Origin: DUPQ01 sp022706885
GTDB lineage: Bacteria; Bacillota; Clostridia; DUPQ01
DNA length: 6,894 bases
Direction of reading: 5' to 3'
NCBI GenBank assembly: GCA_022706885.1
Contig: JAKJBR010000050.1
Location: 1 to 6,894 of the forward strand
Position numbers and translations under genes: made by a program. The first letter of the stretch is position 1. Each line of letters starts with the position of its first letter. Shown here piece after piece: positions 1 through 5,823 of the stretch. Below the pieces are notes generated by a model, which was given only the letters and a program-made list of their open reading frames with translations, was not told the origin of the DNA and ran no database searches.

Positions 1-2673
1 CTCCTGTAAATCATCTATAAGCCCCTCATATATTCCCACAACGGCACTGCTGTTCATGTCTTCATAACTCTGATGGAAACCTCTTCCGAACCATTTGACA
101 TATTCATATTCAAAAGGTACCTGCATGGTTAATCCGAATTTGGGCAGATACAGGCATTCCCGATTACCGTCTATATTCCGGAATTTTATAAAATCATTCA
201 ACGGCTCATATCCCGAATTAACGGTAATCTGACCGTTGGTATATACGGTATATTCCGTAACTGTTTTCAGTACCGGTTTCTTTGTAGTTGCGGCAAATAC
301 CGATACTACTTTAAAAACCGCTTTCTTTGTATTTGCTTTGAATGAATAACTCTCTATACGCTTCTGCAGTCTGTCTAAACCGTATTCCTCCCATTTTTTC
401 GCTATTTTGACATCATTGTCTCCGGGCGCTCTGTAGAATGATTCGCTTGTTCCGGTACCTAAAAGCATTTCGTTTCCGTTGAAGTAGTAAGAATAGAGAT
501 TTCCGTACACTTTGGAGAAGGATACCTTGAAGCTTTCTCCTAAAACTATATATTCCGTTCTTGTTTCCACCCAGGCAAGATCATTTCTTTCCAAAGGCTT
601 TTTATACTCAAACTTTTCATCAATTATTATCTGTGACCTGGTTACTTCATATCCTTTTTCCGCAAACGGAGTACTTTCGTTGTATTCGAAGAAGAATGTC
701 AGCTGTACATCGCCGAATATGTTTGCATCAAACTCCAGTGTATATGTCTTGGTTTCCTGAGGGGCAATGTTAAGACCGGGGATATTTCCGACTTTTAGTA
801 TATTGCCGTCTTTGGACAGTTCATAATACACCCCTATATTGGATATATCGGCAAAATCCAGCATATTTTTAAAGGTAATCGTATTGGTGTGTTTATCGAA
901 ATTTATAACTTTAACCGGTTCGTAAACCTTTCTTAACTCTATCAGAGCGGCTTTGGGTATTCTGTCTGCGGTATTATAGCCGTCCAGACAGAAATTGCCG
1001 TCATTGGGAAAATCTTTGAAGTCGCCGCCGTATGAAATAAAGGGGACCATGTCTTCGGTATAGGCAAGAAGACCGTGATCCGCCCATTCCCAGACGCATC
1101 CGCCCATGAGGTTGGGATATTTGTATATTATATCCCAGTAGTCTTGCAATCCGCCGGGACCGCATCCCATTCCGTGGGCATATTCGCAAAGGAAGAAAGG
1201 TCTTGTATCCGAAGCGGCACCTATTTCTTCCAGTTTTTCATGACTTGTATACATTGCCGAAACCACATCCACCGATTGGTCTGTTAAGGCACGTTCATAG
1301 TGAACAGGACGATTGTCAACGCTTCTGATGTAATCAATCATGGCTTTATGGTTATTGCCGAACCGACATTCATTACCCAATGACCACATGATAATGCAGG
1401 GATGATTTTTATCTCTTTGCACCATTCTTGCCGCTCTGCTGACAAAATGATGTGTCCACTCGGGCTTATCGGATAAATCGTATTCCGAATCATTGTAATA
1501 AAATCCGTGAGTCTCTATATCCGCCTCATCTATAACATATATGCCGTATAAATCGCAGAGCGAGTAAAGATACGGGTCATTGGGATAGTGAGAAGTACGT
1601 ATCGTATTTATATTATGCCTCTTCATCATCACTATGTCGCTTTCCATTACTTCACGTGATATGGCATGTCCGGTCAATGCATAAGTGTCATGTCTGTTGG
1701 TGCCTTTCAGTTTAACCGGTGTGTTATTAATCATGAATACACCGTCATTTATCGAAACTGTTCTGAATCCCACTTTACACGACCGTATATCGGTAACCGT
1801 TCCTTTTGCATCCTTTAGTTGCAGGATAAGGGTATATAAGTTGGGTGTCTCGCTTGTCCAGGGCAGAACTCCCTCAACATGCATATCTATAAAGGGTTTC
1901 TTTACGGATTTGCCGAATATCTTGACATCCTCTTTATCATACAGTTCATAAACATATGTAATGCCTTTTGTTTCGGATGAAAGAATACTGACAAAAATGT
2001 CGTTCAATGTTGTTTTGACCGTAAAATCCATAATGGAATTGTTGTGTGTGGAATAGAGATATACTTCACGGAAAATACCGCTCAGTCTGTAAAAGTCCTG
2101 GTCTTCCAGATAACTGGTGGCACTCATCTTATACACCTGTACGGCTATAAGGTTGGCACCCTGACGAACATATTTAGTGATATCGAATTCCGAAGGCATA
2201 TGCGAGCCTTGGGAATAACCTACTTCCTGACCGTTGATGTAAAGAATAAAAGAGGAGTTAACACCGCCGAAATGAATTATGACATTTCTTGCGGCAAAAG
2301 AATCGGGCAGTACAAATATTGTTCTGTAAAGTCCCACAGGGTTGATATCGGGAATATGCGGAGGATCGACGGGGTACGGGTATCTTACATTAATGTACTG
2401 CGGTTTATCGTATCCTTGTACCTGCCAGGATGAAGGAACGGGTATAATGTCCCAGTCTTCATCATCGTATTCGGGAAGATAGAAAGATTCATCGACATCA
2501 TATTCATTCTCGCAGTATTTGAAGTTCCATTTTCCGTTCAGAAGTTTAAAGTAAGGTGATAATCCCCTGATATCTTTCTTGGCATCGGCGACATCGCTGT
2601 AAGGTATCGAAGTTGCTCTTGGAGCAAGTACATTTTTCCCTAAAATTGATATGTCTTTGTGATATTTTTTCAT
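1..2673 (-). CDS. lacZ: Beta-galactosidase, GH2 family (LacZ type), 3' end outside the window
   Basis: The product should hydrolyse terminal beta-D-galactosides such as lactose in the cytoplasm; no signal peptide is visible. The frame is open for all 891 codons from the ATG to the window edge. Regions in order: N-terminal sugar-binding domain (about 35-205, with WQVQGYDKPQY and NPVGLYR), immunoglobulin-like domain (about 207-310), TIM barrel (about 312-600), a linking beta domain, and the start of the C-terminal beta-galactosidase small-chain domain (YRAPGDND at 747-754). Catalytic residues align with E. coli LacZ: Glu435 in SLGNE is the acid/base (Glu461), Glu497 in LCEYAHG the nucleophile (Glu537), and Glu387/His389 in ETHGF the Mg ligands (Glu416/His418). 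By alignment with the roughly 1,020-residue E. coli enzyme, about 110-130 residues are missing at the edge. GAGGAGG five bases before the ATG supports the start. Two cysteines, 436 and 504, sit in active-site loops where E. coli has Ser and Asn. Substrate preference beyond beta-galactosides is not visible. Confidence 0.96.
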   Translation of the reverse strand, partial: MKKYHKDISILGKNVLAPRATSIPYSDVADAKKDIRGLSPYFKLLNGKWNFKYCENEYDVDESFYLPEYDDEDWDIIPVPSSWQVQGYDKPQYINVRYPYPVDPPHIPDINPVGLYRTIFVLPDSFAARNVIIHFGGVNSSFILYINGQEVGYSQGSHMPSEFDITKYVRQGANLIAVQVYKMSATSYLEDQDFYRLSGIFREVYLYSTHNNSIMDFTVKTTLNDIFVSILSSETKGITYVYELYDKEDVKIFGKSVKKPFIDMHVEGVLPWTSETPNLYTLILQLKDAKGTVTDIRSCKVGFRTVSINDGVFMINNTPVKLKGTNRHDTYALTGHAISREVMESDIVMMKRHNINTIRTSHYPNDPYLYSLCDLYGIYVIDEADIETHGFYYNDSEYDLSDKPEWTHHFVSRAARMVQRDKNHPCIIMWSLGNECRFGNNHKAMIDYIRSVDNRPVHYERALTDQSVDVVSAMYTSHEKLEEIGAASDTRPFFLCEYAHGMGCGPGGLQDYWDIIYKYPNLMGGCVWEWADHGLLAYTEDMVPFISYGGDFKDFPNDGNFCLDGYNTADRIPKAALIELRKVYEPVKVINFDKHTNTITFKNMLDFADISNIGVYYELSKDGNILKVGNIPGLNIAPQETKTYTLEFDANIFGDVQLTFFFEYNESTPFAEKGYEVTRSQIIIDEKFEYKKPLERNDLAWVETRTEYIVLGESFKVSFSKVYGNLYSYYFNGNEMLLGTGTSESFYRAPGDNDVKIAKKWEEYGLDRLQKRIESYSFKANTKKAVFKVVSVFAATTKKPVLKTVTEYTVYTNGQITVNSGYEPLNDFIKFRNIDGNRECLYLPKFGLTMQVPFEYEYVKWFGRGFHQSYEDMNSSAVVGIYEGLIDDLQE

Positions 2674-2678
2674 GGAGA

Positions 2679-2685
2679 CCTCCTC
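2679..2685 (-). promoter_or_regulatory. Ribosome binding site of lacZ
   Basis: On the minus strand the sequence GAGGAGG is followed by five bases and then the ATG at 2673. It is a near-perfect anti-16S match and fixes the lacZ start. Confidence 0.85.
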
Positions 2686-2706
2686 ATATTTTACTGACAG
2701 ACGGTT

Positions 2707-2725
2707 ATTGAATCAATACATTCAA
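2707..2725. promoter_or_regulatory. Inverted repeats just downstream of the lacZ transcription start, operator candidate
   Basis: TTGAAT (2708-2713) and ATTCAA (2720-2725) form an inverted repeat with a 6-base spacer. An overlapping 11-base palindrome, ATTGA-A-TCAAT, occupies 2707-2717. The pair lies at about +1 to +19 of the predicted lacZ transcript, a position where a bound repressor would block initiation. No regulator gene is in the window and the sequence does not match the CG-centred LacI-family operator consensus, so the protein is unknown. Confidence 0.35.
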
Positions 2726-2732
2726 CAACAAC

Positions 2733-2760
2733 ATTATATATCTTACATCATGTATGTGAA
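2733..2760 (-). promoter_or_regulatory. Promoter of lacZ
   Basis: On the minus strand TTCACA (2760-2755, five of six matches to TTGACA) is followed, after 16 bases, by TATAAT (2738-2733, perfect). Transcription should start near 2726, giving a leader of about 53 bases before the lacZ ATG. Confidence 0.7.
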
Positions 2761-2772
2761 AGTTATGTGAAA
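2753..2772. repeat. Direct repeat TATGTGAAA, two copies with an 11-base period
   Basis: TATGTGAAA occurs at 2753-2761 and again at 2764-2772, start to start 11 bases, one turn of the helix. The first copy overlaps the lacZ -35 box and the second lies just upstream. Tandem half-sites on one DNA face are typical of response-regulator binding, so an activator site for lacZ is plausible but unproven. Confidence 0.4.
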
Positions 2773-2841
2773 AGGAAACAGGTTTTTAAGCAAACAAGTT
2801 TAAAGTAAATAACTTACTGTTAATATCAGATAATTAATATG

Positions 2842-2850
2842 TGGTATAAT
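2842..2850 (+). promoter_or_regulatory. Extended -10 promoter of the serine hydrolase gene
   Basis: TGGTATAAT is a perfect extended -10 element (TGnTATAAT). No good -35 hexamer lies 16-18 bases upstream, which fits extended -10 promoters. The predicted start is near 2857, which would leave a leader of only about 11 bases with the ribosome binding site AAGGA (2856-2860) at its very 5' end. Confidence 0.5.
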
Positions 2851-2867
2851 GCTTGAAGGATAACACT

Positions 2868-3956
2868 ATGAGCAATTCGAAGAAAAAAAAGACTGATAAG
2901 GAAAAGAAAGCATTAACTGCAATCACCGTTATAACCGTAGTTGTGGGTATACCGCTTTTTGTACTTTTCCTTTCCCGATATTTTAAAAACAATACGGGTA
3001 TCAGTACCGATACTCCCGTAATTCAGTCACCGATTGCTACATATCAGCAAACGGAAATACCTGCTGAAACAGTTGCTCCCACACAAACCGTTATGCCTAC
3101 GGAAACCGCGGCTGTTCAGACACCTGAACCTGTACCGTCATCAAGTATAAACTTAAAGGAAATTGAAATACGAAACATGACTTCACTCAAGATTTATCTT
3201 GAGTCGATTCTTAAATCCGATGAAGGTGCACACGGATTGAGTTTTTACAATACGGTTACGGAGGAATACATAGGCATTAACGATACCGAACTGTTTGTGG
3301 CGGCATCATCCACAAAAGTGCCTATGGTAATGTATGTATATAACGCAGTGGAAAAGGAGCAACTTTCCTTTGATGATATCGTGGTTTATACCGAAAATGA
3401 TTATGAAGAGGGAACGGGGATAATAATCAAAGGGGAGTTCGGAGATGTATATACGATAGGGGAATTGGCGGAATATGCCATTATACACAGTGACAACTGT
3501 GCGATAAATATGCTTATTCGGACCTGTAATGAATGGTATATGGTCAATTACATGAACAAACTAGGTGCCAAGGTGGATTACATAAAAAAGCGCTGGAAAA
3601 CCTGTCCTTATGATCTTACGCTTTACTACAAAGAATTATTAAGGCTTGTGGAAGAAAACCCCGAGCATTATCAAAAGCTTATGGACGATCTTTGCAGTAA
3701 CAAAGTGGGTTATTGGATGTCTTCCAAGTCGGTACTGCCTAAAGACTTGCAGATTGCCATGAAAACCGGAATAAATACCACATTGCCGACATATAACGAA
3801 GCTACAATCGTTTTTGCAAAACACCCTTATATCTTATCTTACTGTTCGACCGATATAGTAATTGAAGAATCTACAGAGCTTCATAAAAAGATAAGCAAGG
3901 TTATATTCGATTTTATGGAAAACGGATATGCTGTAGGTGAATTAAAGTGGAAATAG
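2868..3956 (+). CDS. Membrane-anchored class A beta-lactamase-like serine hydrolase
   Basis: The 362-residue protein has a lysine-rich cytoplasmic N-terminus, one membrane segment (about 16-37), a Pro/Thr-rich extracellular linker (about 45-93), and a beta-lactamase/D,D-peptidase fold domain (about 100-355). Active-site motifs are in order and roughly the usual spacing: SSTK (Ser147, Lys150), SDN (208-210) and KTG (299-301). The interval from SDN to KTG is 91 residues against 104 between the same motifs in class A enzymes. The omega loop with Glu166 and Asn170 appears to be missing: the sequence runs from LGAKVDYIKKRW directly into TCPYDLTLYY. It is therefore probably not an efficient beta-lactamase; a peptidoglycan-directed peptidase, an esterase or a penicillin-sensing domain are alternatives. 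The ATG is chosen over an in-frame TTG at 2853 because AAGGA sits seven bases before it. The lipoprotein gene follows after 11 bases, so the two are probably co-transcribed. lacZ is divergent. Confidence 0.85.
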   Translation: MSNSKKKKTDKEKKALTAITVITVVVGIPLFVLFLSRYFKNNTGISTDTPVIQSPIATYQQTEIPAETVAPTQTVMPTETAAVQTPEPVPSSSINLKEIEIRNMTSLKIYLESILKSDEGAHGLSFYNTVTEEYIGINDTELFVAASSTKVPMVMYVYNAVEKEQLSFDDIVVYTENDYEEGTGIIIKGEFGDVYTIGELAEYAIIHSDNCAINMLIRTCNEWYMVNYMNKLGAKVDYIKKRWKTCPYDLTLYYKELLRLVEENPEHYQKLMDDLCSNKVGYWMSSKSVLPKDLQIAMKTGINTTLPTYNEATIVFAKHPYILSYCSTDIVIEESTELHKKISKVIFDFMENGYAVGELKWK

Positions 3957-3967
3957 CAGGTAATCGT

Positions 3968-5092
3968 ATGACAAAAAAGGTTTCTGCCCTCATAATTCTC
4001 ATACTTGTTATGGCTTGTCTGGTATCGTGTAATACCGGAGCTGTCCGGGAACCTGTCCAATCTTCTGTTTTAAAGCCCGAGACATATTATACTTCATTTA
4101 AAATAAGCGCCTGTTTCGGTAGATTTATTGAAACTCCCTACGGTTCGTATTTCGCTTCCGGAAACAGATATATATATTACTCCCATAAGGGAAACACGAA
4201 ATATGTTAAACTGTGCAACAAGCCTGACTGCAGCCATAATTCGGAAGATTGTAATGCGTTTTTAAAAGGGAGTGTGATAGGTTATTATGATAATAAAATT
4301 TACTACAGGCGTTTCAAACATATATATTGCATGGACATGGACGGATGCAATCATAAAATAGTTAAGGCATTGTATGAAGAGCATTGTAGTAATCACGGAT
4401 ATTTTCATAACGGATATTATTACTACATTAAAACTAATTTCGCAGAATATAACGGAGTAAAAGGAAAAGATGACCCTACTCTTTACAGAACAAAAGTAGA
4501 TGACAAATCGGAGTCCGAAGTATTATTGACAAATGATTTGATACTGCAAACGGATATGTTTACGATGATCGGAGATAATATATACATAAGCGTGCGGAAT
4601 TCCGATCCTGATAAAATATCTTCGTTATATTCTTATTCGACAGTTACCGAAAGTCTCTCAAAACTGACCGATGATTGGTCCGGCTTAGGTTCATATTTAA
4701 GGGATGAGAATAAAGGTTATTGTTATGTCAAAAATAAGGGATTTTATGAATATGATTTCGGCACAAACGAAATGAGCCTTGTTAAGCCCATAGAGTTGGA
4801 AAACGGAGGCATAAGCGGTGCTTTTTATTTAGATGATTACATACTTCTTGTTCACAATAACAGTGTACCGTTTGATTATGAGAATCAGGTTATGTGCATT
4901 TATGACCGGGATTACAATCTCTTAAATACCATTGTATTTGATAAAGCAAACGGCAAAATACCGGGCGGATTCTTAAGTGATGTGGACGGGTATATAATAT
5001 TTTCTTCCAACTTCCGTGATAAACCCGACTATTACATAGACAAATCCGAGATAGGAACGGATAATTTGCAGTTTCATAAGATTGAAGACTGA
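3968..5092 (+). CDS. Uncharacterised lipoprotein with a Cys/His cluster and beta-propeller-like body
   Basis: The 374-residue product starts with a type II signal peptide: MTKK, a hydrophobic stretch (about 5-19) and a lipobox LVSC with the lipidated cysteine at 21. It should therefore be anchored on the outer face of the membrane. The body has repeated Tyr-rich beta-strand patterns (YIYYSHKG, KIYYRRFKH, YYYYIKTN, LYRTKVDD, SLYSYS), like blades of beta-propeller lipoproteins of Clostridia such as DUF5050-like proteins. A cluster follows at Cys83, Cys88, His90 and Cys95 (LCNKPDCSHNSEDCNAF), with a second Cys121/Cys127/His129 (GCNHK). This LC-x-P-x-C-x-H-x4-C pattern looks familiar from clostridial lipoproteins of unknown function; metal binding or disulfides are inference. 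An in-frame GTG at 3947 overlaps the upstream gene, but the ATG is preferred because AGCAGG lies seven bases before it and the signal peptide then begins correctly. It probably shares a transcript with the hydrolase. No terminator is visible after it. Confidence 0.75.
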   Translation: MTKKVSALIILILVMACLVSCNTGAVREPVQSSVLKPETYYTSFKISACFGRFIETPYGSYFASGNRYIYYSHKGNTKYVKLCNKPDCSHNSEDCNAFLKGSVIGYYDNKIYYRRFKHIYCMDMDGCNHKIVKALYEEHCSNHGYFHNGYYYYIKTNFAEYNGVKGKDDPTLYRTKVDDKSESEVLLTNDLILQTDMFTMIGDNIYISVRNSDPDKISSLYSYSTVTESLSKLTDDWSGLGSYLRDENKGYCYVKNKGFYEYDFGTNEMSLVKPIELENGGISGAFYLDDYILLVHNNSVPFDYENQVMCIYDRDYNLLNTIVFDKANGKIPGGFLSDVDGYIIFSSNFRDKPDYYIDKSEIGTDNLQFHKIED

Positions 5093-5123
5093 TTAAATTT
5101 AATGTAAAAAATATATTTGTTTC

Positions 5124-5150
5124 TTGACAATTTTGGGAATATTGTTTAAT
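5124..5150 (+). promoter_or_regulatory. Possible promoter ahead of the structured intergenic block
   Basis: TTGACA (5124-5129) is a perfect -35. Downstream are TTTAAT (5145-5150, 15-base spacer) or TAATGT (5147-5152, 17-base spacer), neither ideal. ACAAT (5127-5131) and ATTGT (5141-5145) form an inverted repeat within the promoter. Transcription would begin near 5157, at the left boundary of the G+C-rich structured block. Confidence 0.4.
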
Positions 5151-5155
5151 GTGAA

Positions 5156-5327
5156 GTTGCGGTGGACTGACACCTAAAATCCGAATTTGCCGGACAATGT
5201 ACCGGATGTTGGCAAGAAACATTAAAACTTGCATTCTTGCTGGACGTATGTGCCAGTGGCTGGCGGACAGCGGAAAAATCAGTTAGCAAAGGGGAGCAGA
5301 AGGCGTTGCGACGTTTATGCTTCCCTT
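5156..5327 (+). ncRNA. Candidate structured RNA of unknown family
   Basis: This non-coding block is about 50 percent G+C by hand count, against well under 20 percent in the 60 bases before it. It holds several possible helices. A closing helix could pair TTGC (5157-5160) with GCAA (5286-5289) and GACTGA (5165-5170) with TCAGTT (5279-5284). Hairpins are TTGGCAAGAA/TTCTTGCTGG (5209-5218 with 5234-5243), GCCAG-TGG-CTGGC (5252-5264), and a long stem at 5289-5327. GGTG/CACC (5161-5174) is an alternative to the closing helix. I tried 6S, SRP, tmRNA, RNase P, T-box and common riboswitch cores and recognised none. No terminator follows, so the 3' end is uncertain. It could be a free small RNA, a distal leader of rplU, or a remnant of a mobile element; the strand is inferred from the upstream promoter. 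Confidence 0.4.
5289..5327 (+). other. Long imperfect hairpin with a TGCG tetraloop
   Basis: AAGGGGAGCA (5289-5298) pairs with TGCTTCCCTT (5318-5327), ten pairs including one G-T. Inside, AGGCGT (5301-5306) pairs with ACGTTT (5311-5316), closed by TGCG, a UNCG-type stable tetraloop. The internal loop is GA against A. It is followed by AATAAAA rather than a T-run, so it is not a conventional terminator in this direction. Confidence 0.55.
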
Positions 5328-5332
5328 AATAA

Positions 5333-5380
5333 AACGAGATATAAGTTGTTTAAAAGACGAAAACACGGTAAAAACTCGTT
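5333..5380. repeat. Inverted repeat AACGAG/CTCGTT bordering the rplU promoter
   Basis: AACGAG (5333-5338) is the perfect reverse complement of CTCGTT (5375-5380), separated by 36 A-rich bases. The right arm ends one base before the -35 of the rplU promoter. Allowing a two-base bulge the pairing extends by AAT/ATT. Function is unknown. Confidence 0.3.
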
Positions 5381-5381
5381 A

Positions 5382-5410
5382 TTGACACCCATACCTCCTT
5401 ATGATAGAAT
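5382..5410 (+). promoter_or_regulatory. Promoter of the rplU-rpmA operon
   Basis: TTGACA (5382-5387, perfect) and TAGAAT (5405-5410, five of six) are separated by an ideal 17 bases. Transcription should begin at about 5417, giving a leader of about 80 bases before rplU. This is the best vegetative promoter in the window and fits a highly expressed ribosomal protein operon. Confidence 0.85.
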
Positions 5411-5416
5411 CTGTCG

Positions 5417-5496
5417 GTAGCCGCACTTGAGGGGTTTTAAAAGTATGCAATTACTTACCTTGGCAAGGCGAGATTTTGCTTAGGAGGCAACAAAGG
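5417..5496 (+). promoter_or_regulatory. Probable ribosomal protein L21 leader
   Basis: The roughly 80-base untranslated leader of rplU contains CCGCACTTGAGGGG (5421-5434) and two hairpins: AAGTA-TGCAAT-TACTT (5441-5456) and CTTGGCAA/TTGCTTAG (5459-5466 with 5476-5483, one mismatch, one G-T). The second stem ends inside the AGGAGG ribosome binding site. Position and layout match the L21 leader known upstream of rplU in Bacillota, thought to mediate autogenous control. The family call rests on context and memory of the motif, not on a covariance search. Confidence 0.6.
5482..5487 (+). promoter_or_regulatory. Ribosome binding site of rplU
   Basis: AGGAGG ends nine bases before the ATG at 5497 and decides this start over an in-frame TTG at 5476. 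Its first two bases take part in the leader hairpin, so access may be controlled. Confidence 0.8.
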
Positions 5497-5805
5497 ATGT
5501 ACGCAATTATTGAAACCGGAGGAAAACAATACAAGGTATCCGAAGGCGACACACTCTATATCGAGAAGATAGAGGCGGAAGAAGGAAAAGTTAAGTTTGA
5601 CAAGGTTCTTGCAGTGGCCACAGATGAAGGACTTAAGGTGGGAAAACCTTATGTTGAAAAAGCAACAGTAACCGCTGAAGTGGAAAAGACCGGTAAGGCA
5701 AAGAAAATACTTGTGTTTAAGTATAAGGCCAAAAAAGGATACAAAAAGATGCAGGGACACAGACAACCTTACACGAAAGTTAAAATTACTAAAATTTCTT
5801 TATAG
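5497..5805 (+). CDS. rplU: 50S ribosomal protein L21
   Basis: The 102-residue protein is full length for L21, which binds 23S rRNA in the large subunit. It opens with MYAIIETGGKQYKV, the highly conserved L21 start, and carries the C-terminal signature region FKYKAKKGYKKMQGHRQPYT. The ATG is selected by AGGAGG nine bases upstream; an in-frame TTG at 5476 would add seven residues not found in the family and would lie inside the leader hairpin. It is the first gene of the cluster, with its own strong promoter and probable L21 leader. The next gene, rpmA, begins 18 bases after the stop. In most Bacillota the Prp protease gene (ysxB) stands between these two; here there is no room for it. Confidence 0.98.
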   Translation: MYAIIETGGKQYKVSEGDTLYIEKIEAEEGKVKFDKVLAVATDEGLKVGKPYVEKATVTAEVEKTGKAKKILVFKYKAKKGYKKMQGHRQPYTKVKITKISL

Positions 5806-5809
5806 GATC

Positions 5810-5817
5810 GGAGGTGA
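5810..5817 (+). promoter_or_regulatory. Ribosome binding site of rpmA, fixing a TTG start
   Basis: GGAGGTGA precedes the TTG at 5824 by six bases. In the rpmA frame the triplet at 5815-5817 is a TGA stop, so translation cannot begin further upstream and no N-terminal extension of L27 is possible. Confidence 0.85.
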
Positions 5818-5823
5818 ATTAAA

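Noticed and set aside
2044..2433. Plus-strand open frame of 129 codons
   Set aside because: It is antisense to the well-supported lacZ reading frame; its length reflects lacZ codon usage.
2853..2867. In-frame TTG as start of the serine hydrolase
   Set aside because: It lies before or at the predicted transcription start and has no ribosome binding site, whereas the ATG at 2868 has AAGGA at good spacing.
3947..3967. In-frame GTG as start of the lipoprotein
   Set aside because: It overlaps the upstream gene and adds seven residues ahead of a normal lipoprotein signal peptide; the ATG at 3968 has AGCAGG seven bases upstream.
5092..5103. Palindrome ATTAAATTTAAT after the lipoprotein gene as a terminator
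   Set aside because: The stem would be entirely A-T, with no loop and no T-run; it is better explained by base composition.
4890..5234. Minus-strand open frame of 114 codons
   Set aside because: It lies largely antisense to the lipoprotein gene and the rest comes from the structured block; no ribosome binding site or family features.
5281..5290. Integron attC-like core (GTTAGCA)
   Set aside because: It does not fit GTTRRRY, and no partner core, integrase or cassette array is present.
5156..5327. Known RNA families: 6S, SRP, tmRNA, RNase P, T-box, lysine, glycine, cobalamin or c-di-GMP riboswitches
   Set aside because: None of their conserved core sequences could be found by eye; a faint resemblance to a 6S rod failed because the two ends are not complementary along their length.
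5229..5420. Plus-strand open frame of 63 codons between the lipoprotein gene and rplU
   Set aside because: It has no ribosome binding site, runs across the structured block and the rplU promoter, and its product is low-complexity Arg/Lys-rich with no recognisable features.
5455..5766. Minus-strand open frame of 103 codons
   Set aside because: It is antisense to rplU, a certain gene, with no start signals.
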